64,000 nucleotides of DNA from Embleya hyalina. GTDB lineage: Bacteria; Actinomycetota; Actinomycetes; Streptomycetales; Streptomycetaceae. Location of the stretch: NCBI RefSeq assembly GCF_003967355.1, contig NZ_BIFH01000030.1, positions 87,716-151,715 on the forward strand. The letters are read 5' to 3'. The stretch's first letter is position 1. Every line of letters begins with the position of its first letter. This document shows, piece by piece, positions 42,113 through 51,110 of this stretch. Position numbers and translations under genes: made by a program. The notes below the pieces were generated by a model. That model was given only the letters and a program-made list of their open reading frames with translations, ran no database searches and was not told the origin of the DNA.

Positions 42113-42997
42113 ATGGCCGTGGACGAATACTCGGAAAGCACCCAAGCCGCTCCCACTCCCGAAGAAGTCGGCGCCTCCTACGACGAGTTCGGCGACCTGT
42201 ACGGACTGATCCTCGGCGACGCCGCCATCCACGTCGGCATGTGGGTGACGCCGGGCGCACGGACTCGCGCCGCCGGATTCACCGACCTGGCCAACCTCGC
42301 CATGGATCGGCAGACCGACCACTACATCGCCGCCCTGGACCTCGGGCCGGACGATCACCTGCTCGACATCGGCTGCGGTACCGGCGGCCCGGCCGTGCGG
42401 GCCGCGCGCGCGACGGGGGCCCGGGTCACCGGCATCACCGTCAGCGGATCCCAGGTGGAACTGTGCCGGGCGCGCGCCGAGGAGGCGGGACTCGCCGACC
42501 GGGTGGACTTCGCCCTCGCCGACGCGATGGACCTCGGCAAGGAGTACGAGGACGAGTCGTACGACGCCGCCTGGGCCATCGACTCGTTCGCCCACATGGA
42601 GAATCGCCTCGCCGTGCTGCGGCAGGCGTGGCGCGTACTGCGTCCCGGCGGACGACTGTTGTTCACCGAGTTCACCAAACGCGGCGAGCCGACCCCGGAA
42701 CACCTGGCCGTATGGCGCGCGGTGTGGACGTCCCCACCGCCCCAAACACCCGCCACCCTGCTCGAACGGGTCACCACCGAGGCCGGATTCCACCTCGAAC
42801 GCCTCGAGAACCACACCGACAGCTTCGTGGTCACCGGCGATCTGATGGACATCTTCTACCGCGAGCACCACGAGCGGATCCTGGCCCGATACGGCGCGGA
42901 GACGACCGCGAGCATGGACGCGGCGATGCCGAAGCTCCGCGAGTTGATCAACGAACACATGGGCTACTTCGTCTTCGTGGTCCGCAAGCCGAACTGA
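42113..42997 (+). CDS. Class I SAM-dependent methyltransferase
   Basis: 294 residues. SAM-binding motif I LLDIGCGTGGPAVRAA, motif II-like ALADAMDLG, then WAIDSFAHMENRLAVLRQAWRVLRPGGRLLFTEFTKRG. This is the layout of sugar-O- and C-methyltransferases of the RebM and tocopherol/sarcosine-methyltransferase-like group. It is a single gene, so a substrate cannot be inferred. The ATG at 42113 is favoured. The alternative ATG at 42101 lies inside the proposed -10 box. Confidence 0.85.
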   Translation: MAVDEYSESTQAAPTPEEVGASYDEFGDLYGLILGDAAIHVGMWVTPGARTRAAGFTDLANLAMDRQTDHYIAALDLGPDDHLLDIGCGTGGPAVRAARATGARVTGITVSGSQVELCRARAEEAGLADRVDFALADAMDLGKEYEDESYDAAWAIDSFAHMENRLAVLRQAWRVLRPGGRLLFTEFTKRGEPTPEHLAVWRAVWTSPPPQTPATLLERVTTEAGFHLERLENHTDSFVVTGDLMDIFYREHHERILARYGAETTASMDAAMPKLRELINEHMGYFVFVVRKPN

Positions 42998-43092
42998 CGC
43001 GGGCGTCGGCCCGCATACCACCGCACACGACGCGCGCGTGCCTCCTATCCTGGCCCGGTGGCGGTGTCACCCACCGCCGGGGAGGGTGGAGC

Positions 43093-43716
43093 ATGTCATC
43101 CCGCATATCCATATCGGGAGTTCGCGACGCGGTCCTGATCACCGGCGTGCTGATCGGCGCCGTGTGGGCCGTCCAGTTCGTCAACTACACGACCGACGAC
43201 TCGTTGGTGACACACGGAGTGACACCGCGGCGGGCGGACGAACTGCCCGACATCCTCACCGCGCCGTTCCTGCACTTCGGGACCGGGCACATCGTGTCCA
43301 ATACGTTTCCGCTGATGCTGCTCGGCTTCCTGGCCGCGCTGCGCGGGGTCGCCCGGTTCCTGCTCGTACTTCTCACCATCACCGTCGTCGGCGGCTTCGG
43401 AGTGTGGCTCACCGCGCCCTCGGGGTCGAACACGGCGGGCGCGAGCATCCTGGTCTTCGGCCTGTTCGGGTATCTGATCGTGCGCGGCTTCGCCGATCGG
43501 CGGGTGCTCGACGTGCTGATCGGTTTCGCGGTAGTGGCCCTGTACGGCAGCTCGTTCGCGATCGGACTCCTCCCGCTCGCGGAGGGCGTGTCCTGGCAGG
43601 GCCACCTGTTCGGCCTGATCGGCGGAGTGGTCGCGGCGGTGGCCCTGCGCCGCCGACGGCACGACGCACGCCGCGACGCGCCGGGGCTCGCGCCCGCCGG
43701 GCCGCCGATCGTCTGA
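43093..43716 (+). CDS. Rhomboid-family intramembrane protease-like protein
   Basis: 207 residues, six membrane helices. The rhomboid core is present: PFLHFGTGHIVSNTFPLMLLGFL, then TAGASILVFGLFGYLIVRG with the candidate nucleophile Ser, and SWQGHLFGLIGG with the catalytic His. Classical enzymes have GxSG; this one has GASI, so the residue after Ser is unusual. It is likely an active or recently active protease, but an inactive homologue is possible. GGAGGGTGGAG precedes the ATG. Confidence 0.85.
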   Translation: MSSRISISGVRDAVLITGVLIGAVWAVQFVNYTTDDSLVTHGVTPRRADELPDILTAPFLHFGTGHIVSNTFPLMLLGFLAALRGVARFLLVLLTITVVGGFGVWLTAPSGSNTAGASILVFGLFGYLIVRGFADRRVLDVLIGFAVVALYGSSFAIGLLPLAEGVSWQGHLFGLIGGVVAAVALRRRRHDARRDAPGLAPAGPPIV

Positions 43717-43764
43717 CCGGCAGCCGCGGTGTCCGGCGGATTCGCCGTCGGGAGTCGGTGGGCG

Positions 43765-43797
43765 ACGACGGTGCGGGTGGGTGATCCGCACCGTCGT
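43765..43797. terminator. Bidirectional hairpin between rhomboid and deacylase genes
   Basis: A 12-bp perfect stem (43765-43776 with 43786-43797) and a 9-base loop between two convergent genes. Confidence 0.75.
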
Positions 43798-43832
43798 TCC
43801 CGTGTTTCACACGGTGGCCCGCCCGGTCTGGG

Positions 43833-45650
43833 TCAGCGGGCGCTGCGGATCAGGCGGCCCGGGCGGGCTCCGGTGTCCTCGCCGTTGCGGCGGGTCACCT
43901 CGCCGGCGACGATCGTGGCGATGTAGCCCGTGGCCTCCTGGAGCATGCGGCCGCCGCCGGCCGGGAGGTCGTGGACCATGCGGGGGCGGTGCAGGGTGAG
44001 GGTGTCCGGGTCGATCACGTTCAGGTCGGCGCGTTTGCCCTCGGCGATCACGCCCCGGTCGGTCAGGCCGTACAGCGCGGCGGTGTCCATCGTCTGCTTG
44101 CGGATCAGGAACTCCAGCGGCAGCCGCTCGCCGCGCGTGCGGTCCCGGGCCCAGTGGGTGAGCAGGAACGTGGGCTGGGACGCGTCGCAGATCATCGAGC
44201 AGTGCGCGCCGCCGTCGGCCAGGCCGAACACGCTCGCCGGGTGGGTCAGCATCTCCCGGATCGCCTCGTGGTCGCCGTCGGAGTAGTTGAACATCGGCAC
44301 CATCAGCGTGGTCCGCGCGTCGTCGGCCAGTTGCAGGTCGTACAGCGTCGCCAACGGCTCCTCGCCGCGGGCCCGCGCGATCGCGACCACGGTCCGGTCC
44401 GGCAGCGGCTCGTAGTCCGGGACCGGGTCCATCGGATACATCCGGTCGAGCATGTACTGCATCGCCAGATTGACCGAGTCGCCGGGGATGTTCGGGTCGC
44501 TGGGCAGGTCCGTCTCGGCCAGGATCGCCGCCTTGACCTCGGGCCGGGCCAACTCGGCCGCGAACGCCGCGTCGTCCAGTTCGCCCGCCAGGCGCCGGTC
44601 GTCCAGTGCCCGGAAGGTCGGTCGTTTGCTGAACGCGTTGCGGGTGCCGAACCCGGTCAGCATCCCGAACGGGCGCCCCGCGATCTGCGGATGCAGTCGC
44701 GCGCCCGCCTCGTTCGCCGCCTGCGACTCGGCCATCAGCTCACGCCACAACCCCGGCGCCGCGTTCACCTGGAGCAGCGCGAACGACACCGGCATGCCGA
44801 TCTCGGCGGCGAGTCGGCGCATCCAGGCCACCTCGGAGGCGGGCTTGACGATGTCCTCGCCGGACGAGCCGGTCGGCGCCAGTTCGAACACGGCCCGCCC
44901 GCCCGCGGCCATCGCCCGGCCCAGGCCGAAGAGTTCGTCCTCCGTGGCGAAGGTGCCCGGCACCGGCTCGCCGCCCATCGCCTTGTGCGCGACGGTGCGC
45001 GAGGTGGAGAAGCCCAGCGCGCCGGCCTCGATCGCCTCGGTGACGATCGCCGCCATCGCCGCGATGTCCTCGGCCGTGGCCGGCTCGTTGCGCGCGCCCC
45101 GCTCGCCCATCGCGTACGCCCGGACCGCGCCGTGCGCGATCTGGACGCCGATGTCGGCGGCGAACGTGCGCCGCTCCAGCACGTCCAGGTATTCGGGGAA
45201 GGTCTCCCAGCCCCACGTCATGCCCTCGGCCAGCGCGGTGCCGGGGATGTCCTCGACGCCCTCCATCAACCGGATCAGCCAGTCCTCGCGCCCCGGCCGG
45301 ACCGGGGCGAAGCCGACCCCGCAGTTCCCGGAGACCACCGTGGTCACCCCGTGCGAGGTGGACGGGTCGAGCACCTCGTCCCAGGTGGCCTGGCCGTCGT
45401 AGTGGGTGTGGATGTCCACGAAGCCCGGCGTGACCAGCCGGCCGGCCGCGTCGATCGTCTCGGTCGCGGTGCCGTCCAGGGCCGGATCGGGGCCGTCGTG
45501 CCGACGCACCGCGACGATCAGTCCGTCCCGGATCCCGATGTCGCCGGCGAACCGATCCGCGCCGGTGCCGTCGACGATCGTGGCGTTGACGATCCTGAGG
45601 TCGTAGACGGGGGTCCCGACGTCGTGCGCAGGAGTTTCGAGGTCGTTCAC
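43833..45650 (-). CDS. N-acyl-D-amino-acid deacylase-family amidohydrolase
   Basis: 605 residues of the metal-dependent hydrolase superfamily. Metal site HxH in VDIHTHYDGQATWD, the conserved VVSGNCGVGFAPV, and GGAHCSMICDASQPTFLLTHWARD near the end, typical of D-aminoacylase-type enzymes. They split N-acyl-D-amino acids, but the wider family also opens hydantoin-like rings. The GTG at 45648-45650 has GGGGAGG six bases upstream. It is divergent from an IclR regulator that is its likely controller. Confidence 0.86.
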   Translation of the reverse strand: MNDLETPAHDVGTPVYDLRIVNATIVDGTGADRFAGDIGIRDGLIVAVRRHDGPDPALDGTATETIDAAGRLVTPGFVDIHTHYDGQATWDEVLDPSTSHGVTTVVSGNCGVGFAPVRPGREDWLIRLMEGVEDIPGTALAEGMTWGWETFPEYLDVLERRTFAADIGVQIAHGAVRAYAMGERGARNEPATAEDIAAMAAIVTEAIEAGALGFSTSRTVAHKAMGGEPVPGTFATEDELFGLGRAMAAGGRAVFELAPTGSSGEDIVKPASEVAWMRRLAAEIGMPVSFALLQVNAAPGLWRELMAESQAANEAGARLHPQIAGRPFGMLTGFGTRNAFSKRPTFRALDDRRLAGELDDAAFAAELARPEVKAAILAETDLPSDPNIPGDSVNLAMQYMLDRMYPMDPVPDYEPLPDRTVVAIARARGEEPLATLYDLQLADDARTTLMVPMFNYSDGDHEAIREMLTHPASVFGLADGGAHCSMICDASQPTFLLTHWARDRTRGERLPLEFLIRKQTMDTAALYGLTDRGVIAEGKRADLNVIDPDTLTLHRPRMVHDLPAGGGRMLQEATGYIATIVAGEVTRRNGEDTGARPGRLIRSAR

Positions 45651-45686
45651 AGCAGCCTCCCCGGTAAGGTGGCCAGACCGTACGGC

Positions 45687-45721
45687 TGCGCATTGTGCGA
45701 GTCAAGATGCGCACTATGCGA
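45687..45721. promoter_or_regulatory. Two-copy operator candidate (IclR/deacylase intergenic)
   Basis: TGCGCATTGTGCGA (45687-45700) and TGCGCACTATGCGA (45708-45721) are repeats of one half-palindromic motif starting 21 bases apart, two helical turns. They lie between the divergent IclR and deacylase genes. Confidence 0.6.
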
Positions 45722-45743
45722 AAAGATCACCGGATGAATCCGG

Positions 45744-45755
45744 TATGGTCCCGCC
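45744..45755 (+). promoter_or_regulatory. Candidate leaderless -10 box of the IclR gene
   Basis: TATGGT at 45744-45749, six bases before the ATG at 45756, with no Shine-Dalgarno in between. Confidence 0.45.
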
Positions 45756-46658
45756 ATGGCCCCACGCCCCTCGCCACAGACCGACCGACTCGTCTCGCTG
45801 ATCGACGCGATCGCCGAACGGCCCACCGAGGGGCTGACCCTGTCCGAGATCGCCCGGCACCTCGCGGTGACCCCCGCGACCTGCCATCCGATGCTGGCGA
45901 GCCTGACCTCGCTGGGCTGGCTGATCCGCCACCCCACCCGGCGCACCTACCGGCTCGGCCCGGCCCTGGTCACGGTCGGGCGCGCCGCCGCGCGCGGGCT
46001 GGGCGTGCTCGACGTGGCCCGGCCGGTGATGCGCCGACTGCGCGACGAGACCGGGCTGACCTGCTTCGCGATGACCCCCGGGGAGCGGCACGTGGCCATC
46101 GCGGAGGTGGTGCGCGCGCCGGGCGCGGAGCCGCACCGGCCGCACATCGGCGCCCAGGCCCCGATCACTCCGCCGCTGGGCATCGGCTACGTGCCCTGGG
46201 CCGACGAGCAGACGGTCCGCCGCTGGCTGGACGAGGCCGACGGGCCCACCGCGCGGGCCCGGATGGAGCACGCCATCGACAACGCGCGGCGCGGCGGGTT
46301 CGCGATCGAGCTGGTCACCGACGTGGACACCCGGCTGGGCGAGACGCTGGGCGAATTGGACGAGCACCTGGAGGGTCTGGACACGCTGGGCGCGGGCGCG
46401 GCGGCGGCCCGGCTGCGCACTCTGCTCGAGGAGATCGCGGCCGAGATCGGCGGCTCCGACGGCGGACAGATCGACGAGTTGGAGGCCGACCGGGACTACC
46501 GGGTGGGCACGATCAGCGCGCCGGTGCACGCCCCGGACGGCGACCTCGTGCTGATCCTGAGCCTGCGCGGCTTCGCGCCGCGCACCGACGGCCGCACCCT
46601 GGAACAGACCGGCCGACTGCTCGCGAAAGCGGCGGCCGAGGTGGCCGCCGCGCTGTGA
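45756..46658 (+). CDS. IclR-family regulator
   Basis: 300 residues. The N-terminal winged helix is LVSLIDAIAERPTEGLTLSEIARHLAVTPATCHPMLASLTSLGWLIRHPTRRTYRLGPAL. A GAF-like effector domain follows, with MRRLRDETGLTCFAMTPGERHVAI and a C-terminal RVGTISAPVHAPDG. It probably controls the divergent deacylase gene through the two-copy motif at 45687-45721. The ATG at 45756 is preceded by a good -10 box rather than a ribosome site. Confidence 0.88.
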   Translation: MAPRPSPQTDRLVSLIDAIAERPTEGLTLSEIARHLAVTPATCHPMLASLTSLGWLIRHPTRRTYRLGPALVTVGRAAARGLGVLDVARPVMRRLRDETGLTCFAMTPGERHVAIAEVVRAPGAEPHRPHIGAQAPITPPLGIGYVPWADEQTVRRWLDEADGPTARARMEHAIDNARRGGFAIELVTDVDTRLGETLGELDEHLEGLDTLGAGAAAARLRTLLEEIAAEIGGSDGGQIDELEADRDYRVGTISAPVHAPDGDLVLILSLRGFAPRTDGRTLEQTGRLLAKAAAEVAAAL

Positions 46659-46660
46659 AA

Positions 46661-46698
46661 ACGCGAGCGCCGACCGAGATCACGGTCGGCGCTCGCGT
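46661..46698. terminator. 16-bp-stem hairpin between convergent IclR and PLDc_N genes
   Basis: Arms 46661-46676 and 46683-46698 are exact complements around a 6-base loop, three bases after the IclR stop. Confidence 0.85.
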
Positions 46699-46711
46699 GA
46701 CACGGCGCGGG

Positions 46712-47143
46712 TCAGTCCTTGTCCTTCGCGCGCCCTTCCGGGTTGTCCTGGTCGGGGCTGCGCAGGTCGTCCTCGCGGTGCTTGAGGTCTTCCTCCCAGC
46801 GCCGCAACATCTCGTCCTCGTCGGTGCCGGGCTTGGGCGCCTCGGCCGGCTTGTCGTCCTTGGCCAGGGACGCCAGGAACTCGGGGTTGTCGTCGGGGGC
46901 CAACTGCCCGCCGCGACCGCGACCACCGAAGACCGACCCGCCGCCGACGTGCTCCCGCTTGGGCCGCCCGGCGACGAACCAGCCGATCGGCCCCAGGAAC
47001 GGGACCGGGAAGGAGACCAGCAGAATCAGCACCCACATCACCTTGGAGAGGTTGCGGACCTGCTTCTCGTCGGTGGTCAGGCAGTCGATGAAGGCGTAGA
47101 CGAGCACGCCGAGGGCCAGCAGGATTGGCAGGACCCTGAGCAT
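46712..47143 (-). CDS. PLDc_N-type small membrane protein
   Basis: 143 residues. Two membrane helices at the N-terminus (LPILLALGVLVYAFIDCLTT and MWVLILLVSFPVPFLGPIGWFVAG) are separated by the typical short loop with KQVRNLSKVMW, matching the phospholipase D nuclease N-terminal domain. A soluble, highly charged tail of about 80 residues follows, ending in repeated acidic/basic stretches. There is no nuclease domain. Its function is unknown; the family is conserved near menaquinone genes in streptomycetes. GGGAGA precedes the ATG. Confidence 0.8.
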   Translation of the reverse strand: MLRVLPILLALGVLVYAFIDCLTTDEKQVRNLSKVMWVLILLVSFPVPFLGPIGWFVAGRPKREHVGGGSVFGGRGRGGQLAPDDNPEFLASLAKDDKPAEAPKPGTDEDEMLRRWEEDLKHREDDLRSPDQDNPEGRAKDKD

Positions 47144-47234
47144 GAATCGGTCTCCCTGACTGGTACTCGGAACTCTGTACTGAGGTGTGTCTCCCGTCCA
47201 GCGTAAACGGTCGGCTTCATGAACACCGGATCGC

Positions 47235-48884
47235 TCACAACCCGGTGACCCTGCCCGACGCGTGCAACTCGTACACCAGCGTCAACCGCCGCCGCTCGCC
47301 GGCCGCCGGCGCCACGTCCCAGCGCACGATCCCCTGGTCGTCGACCGAGTCCGGGGCCGGCTCCGACAGGTCGCGGCGCACCTTGACCTCGACCGCCGAC
47401 ACCTCCGACACCGGCACCCGCTCGCGCAGCACCACCGTCCCGGGCGCCTCGGCCCCCGGCGCCGCGATGTGCGAGACGAAGACGGTCACGGTACGGGTGA
47501 TCACCGTGCGCCCGGTGAGCGCCGCCGTGGTGCGCGACTCGGTGACCTCGCGGACCACCCGGAAGTCGTCCTCGCTTCCGAACGGCAACCGCACCTCCTC
47601 GCCCGGTGCGGCGAAGTCGAGCTGCCCGCGTCCGACGTAGCCGCTGCCGCGGACCAGCTCCACCGGACCCGCGAGCAGCACGTGCCCCGCGTCGTTGGCG
47701 AACCGCACGACCTGGCTCACGTACTCCGACAACTCCGGCGCGCACGCGGCCTCGGGCGTGCAGTCGGCGGAGAAGGTGGTCAGCCGGACCCGATGCGGCC
47801 GGCCGTCGCCGGGCACCTCCACCGGCCCGGGCGCGGCCAGCACCCGGACCTCGCCGCCGTCGTCCACGCCGGGCAGCTCGGCGGCGCCCGAGGAGCCGGC
47901 CGCGACCTTGCCGACCGCGGCGATGTCCTCCTCGCGCAGGTCCACCTCGACCTGCTTCTTCTCCTCCTGGGTGCGCTCGCGCAGGGTGAGCCGGTCCTCG
48001 ACCAGGCTCGGCGGTCGCGCGGCCAGGGTCGGCCGCGCGGTGGACAGGGACAGCGCGACCCCGGACCAGTCCTCGCCGGTGCGCTGCCAGACCATGGCGT
48101 CGCACTCCAGCTCGATCGAGCGACGGTCGGGAGCCAGCGTCGCGCGATAGGCGGGTCGCCACAGCGCGCAGGGCACCAGGTGCGTCACGCGCAGCTCGGC
48201 CGAGCCCGCCCGGTCCGCGTCGATCACCACCTCGACGGTCGCGGTCAGCTCCTCCGGCGCCCGCTCGGCGAGGTCGAGGGCCGCCCCCGCGTCGCGCGAC
48301 CGGCGGGCCAGCGCGCTCTTCTCCTCGGTCAGCGCGTGCAGGTCGGCGAACCGCTGCTCGGCCTCGGCGGACAGCCGGTCGAGTTCGCCGGCCCAGCGCT
48401 GCGGATCGGTGGTCCCGTAGCCGGTGTGCTCGACGATCTCCCGGCGCAACTCGTGCTCGGCCTGCGTGATCAGCGCGAGTCGGCCGCGCAACCGCTCCTC
48501 ACGCCGCGACAGTTCGACCTCCTGCGTACGCAACTCGTGCACGAGTCGGCGCAGTTCGGAGGCGTCCGGGCCCGGGCCGTTCGCGGGCTCGGGGGTGTAC
48601 GCGCGCAGCACCCGCGCGTCGATCGCGGTCGCGGTGCCGTCGTCGGCGACCACCTCGGCGCGCAGCGACCGGTCCACCGCGAGGGGGGTCACCGGACCGA
48701 TCAGGACCCGCTGCACTCCCTCGGTCAGGCCGATCCGGCCGGACCGGGTCACCTGGGCCCGGTCCTCCAGGCAGGTCACCACCGTGATCGGCAACGCCTC
48801 CGGCTTGGGATCGGCCGGCGTGCCCTGCGTGCGTGTCGGCCGAACCGTCGGTTGCGTCGTCGGCCGAGCCGTCGGTTGCGTCAT
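47235..48884 (-). CDS. DUF4139 (mucoidy inhibitor A-like) protein
   Basis: 549 residues. An N-terminal DUF4140 region (ITVVTCLEDRAQVTRSGRIGL), a central charged coiled-coil (SELRRLVHELRTQEVELSRREERLRGRLALI) and the C-terminal DUF4139 beta domain (PCALWRPAYRATLAP, MVWQRTGEDWSGVALSLSTARP, and GDGRPHRVRLTTFSAD) are all present. No signal peptide is seen. The family is widespread but biochemically undefined; the name comes from a suppressor of mucoidy in proteobacteria. It is the second of two tandem paralogues, with a 1-base gap after the upstream one. AGGAGGG precedes the ATG. Confidence 0.85.
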   Translation of the reverse strand: MTQPTARPTTQPTVRPTRTQGTPADPKPEALPITVVTCLEDRAQVTRSGRIGLTEGVQRVLIGPVTPLAVDRSLRAEVVADDGTATAIDARVLRAYTPEPANGPGPDASELRRLVHELRTQEVELSRREERLRGRLALITQAEHELRREIVEHTGYGTTDPQRWAGELDRLSAEAEQRFADLHALTEEKSALARRSRDAGAALDLAERAPEELTATVEVVIDADRAGSAELRVTHLVPCALWRPAYRATLAPDRRSIELECDAMVWQRTGEDWSGVALSLSTARPTLAARPPSLVEDRLTLRERTQEEKKQVEVDLREEDIAAVGKVAAGSSGAAELPGVDDGGEVRVLAAPGPVEVPGDGRPHRVRLTTFSADCTPEAACAPELSEYVSQVVRFANDAGHVLLAGPVELVRGSGYVGRGQLDFAAPGEEVRLPFGSEDDFRVVREVTESRTTAALTGRTVITRTVTVFVSHIAAPGAEAPGTVVLRERVPVSEVSAVEVKVRRDLSEPAPDSVDDQGIVRWDVAPAAGERRRLTLVYELHASGRVTGL

Positions 48885-48885
48885 C

Positions 48886-51006
48886 TCAAACCCTCCTGTT
48901 GCCGCCGACCACGGCCTTCGCCGCCGGGATCCGGATCTCGTAGCCGCCGGTCAGGTTCCCGCGCTCGCCCGGGGCGAGTTCGACGTGCCACACACGCGCG
49001 CCCGCGACGTGTCGCCCGTCGCGCAGCTCGGTGTCCTCGACCCAGCGCGGCGCGCCGTCGTGCTCCTCGATCCGCACGTCCTTGTCGTCGGTGACCGGGA
49101 CCCGCTCCAGGATGTCGAGCCGGATCGGCCGGGCGAGGTGGTTGACCGCCTCCACCTCGATGCGGTGGTCGAGTACGACGGTGCCGCCGCGCAGGCCCGC
49201 GGTCGACTCGCGCATGTGCGCGTTGCGCGAGACCTGCACGCTCTCCACCACGCCCACCCCGACCCGCTCGCGCGCACCCGGCGCCAGCGTCGGCAGCGGC
49301 ACGGTCATCAGGAACTCGCCCGCCACCGACACGTCGGCCGGCCCCGCGAGCAGCGCGTGCGGGGAGGCGTTGGCGAGCACGACGGTGCCGAACACCGCGT
49401 CGTCCAGGGCGGGTACACAGACGAACTCGGGGTCGAGGCCGATCTCGATCTCGCACACCGGGATGGTGTGCCACGCGCCGTCCGCCGCCACCTCGGCCGG
49501 GGCCGCGGCGTCGAAGCGGTAGTCGTACGACCCGGCCGCGTCGCGCGGCGCGAGCGCGTGCTCCGGCAGCGTGAGCCGGGTGACCTCGTCGGCGCGCCGG
49601 CGGTACTCCGCCGCCACGCCGCCCGGTCCGGACGCCGCGGCGCGCAACCGGCCCCTGGCCTGCGGTTCGTCGTCGGCGCCGCGCAGTTCGAGCGCGGCGT
49701 AGTCGAGCAGGTCGGCGCCCGGCTCGGTCGGGGCCGGCGGGGCCTCGTCGGCGTCGACGAAGCGCGCCTCGACCTCGGCCGCGGGGGCGAAGCCGGTGTC
49801 CTGGAACGCGGCGAAGCCGGCCCCCCCGTACGCGTCGCCCTCCGCCGCGTCGGCCGAGGCGCCGCGGCGGAAGCGGCTGCGCGTGGCGGAGCGGGCGGCG
49901 GCGGGCGGCGGCGGGCCGCCGTAGCCGCCGGGTGCCGCCGGCGCGGCCAGGGGCGCCGGGGCCGGGGTCACCGGGGCGGGCGGCGGCGCGGCCCGGTACA
50001 GGATCGGGTCCTCGTCCTCCATCGACGCGCCCGGCGCGCCCGCCACCGCCGCGGGTTCGCCGTACGCCGGCCGCGCCCGCCCGGCCCGGCTCACGTCGTA
50101 CGCCGCGAACAGGTCGGCCAGCCCGGTCGGCGGCTCGCGCCACCCCGCGTGCGCGGGCGCGCTCTGCCGCCGGCCCAGCCGCAGCGACTTCAACTCGGGC
50201 AGGTCGGCGCCGCGGGCCAGGTCGGCGGTGGACAGGCCGAGCCGGACGTCGGACCAGTCCTCGCCGGTGCGCTGCGCGACACAGGCCCGCATCACCAGCG
50301 TGCCGCCGGTCATCGCCTCGTCCAGGCGCAGTTGGTACATCGGCGCCCAGCGCGCGCCGGGCACGTGGTACTCCACCGCGAGTTCGACCGGGCCGGTCCC
50401 GCCGGTGTGCTCCAGGGTGACCACGGCGGTCCCGGACGCCCGGGCCCGCTCGGTACGCGCGGCGCCGGACCCGGCGTTCAGCCGGAAGCGGTACACCTCC
50501 ACGTCGCGGGTCGCCTCGCGGATCTCCGCGTCGCAGGCGGTGATCCGCTCGTGCAGCACCGCCGACCGCTCGTCCGCGAACGCGGCCAACTCGAGCAGCG
50601 CGGACACCGGCGCGGTGCGCGGCGGGTCACCGCGGCGCACGGGCGGCGACACCGGCTCCAGGCCGGCGATCCGGCCCAGTTCGGCGTCGAGGCGGGCCCG
50701 TCGCTCGCGCAGCGCCCGCAGCCGCGACTCGGCGGCCTCCAGGTCCCGGAGCACGTCCGGCAGATCCGCGTCGTCGACCACCTCGACGTCGACCACGGGC
50801 CGCACGTCGGTGACCCGTACTCCCGCGCCGCCCGAGACCACGCGTGCCCGCAGTCGGTCGCCGTACGCGGTCAACGGGAAGCCGGTCACCCGCACCCGTA
50901 CCGGCCCGGACGCCTCCGCCGGCAGGTCCACCTCGCAATTTCGTACGCATACCGCCCCGACGGCGTGAACGACCACCGAACGCAATTCCGAAGCGACCGT
51001 GAGCAT
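48886..51006 (-). CDS. DUF4139 protein, long paralogue with low-complexity insert
   Basis: 706 residues, same layout as its neighbour: RSVVVHAVGAVCVRNCEVDLP (DUF4140 part), a coiled-coil (LRDLEAAESRLRALRERRARLDAELG) and the DUF4139 domain (YHVPGARWAPMYQLRLDEA, CVAQRTGEDWSDVRLGLSTADL). About 200 residues of Ala/Pro/Gly-rich and acidic sequence are inserted in the DUF4139 domain (from VFAAYD-like to EPQARGR), absent from the shorter paralogue. The ATG at 51004-51006 is used because the frame upstream to 51147 has no family sequence. It is divergent from mqnL. Confidence 0.83.
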   Translation of the reverse strand: MLTVASELRSVVVHAVGAVCVRNCEVDLPAEASGPVRVRVTGFPLTAYGDRLRARVVSGGAGVRVTDVRPVVDVEVVDDADLPDVLRDLEAAESRLRALRERRARLDAELGRIAGLEPVSPPVRRGDPPRTAPVSALLELAAFADERSAVLHERITACDAEIREATRDVEVYRFRLNAGSGAARTERARASGTAVVTLEHTGGTGPVELAVEYHVPGARWAPMYQLRLDEAMTGGTLVMRACVAQRTGEDWSDVRLGLSTADLARGADLPELKSLRLGRRQSAPAHAGWREPPTGLADLFAAYDVSRAGRARPAYGEPAAVAGAPGASMEDEDPILYRAAPPPAPVTPAPAPLAAPAAPGGYGGPPPPAAARSATRSRFRRGASADAAEGDAYGGAGFAAFQDTGFAPAAEVEARFVDADEAPPAPTEPGADLLDYAALELRGADDEPQARGRLRAAASGPGGVAAEYRRRADEVTRLTLPEHALAPRDAAGSYDYRFDAAAPAEVAADGAWHTIPVCEIEIGLDPEFVCVPALDDAVFGTVVLANASPHALLAGPADVSVAGEFLMTVPLPTLAPGARERVGVGVVESVQVSRNAHMRESTAGLRGGTVVLDHRIEVEAVNHLARPIRLDILERVPVTDDKDVRIEEHDGAPRWVEDTELRDGRHVAGARVWHVELAPGERGNLTGGYEIRIPAAKAVVGGNRRV

Positions 51007-51110
51007 GTACCCCTCCCTGCCCGTCCCTGCCCGGCACGAAGGGACCAACGTAGCCCGAGCGGACGGGTGCGCGTGCGGGTCCGGCGAGTCCGTATCGGAT
51101 ACTGGCACGC

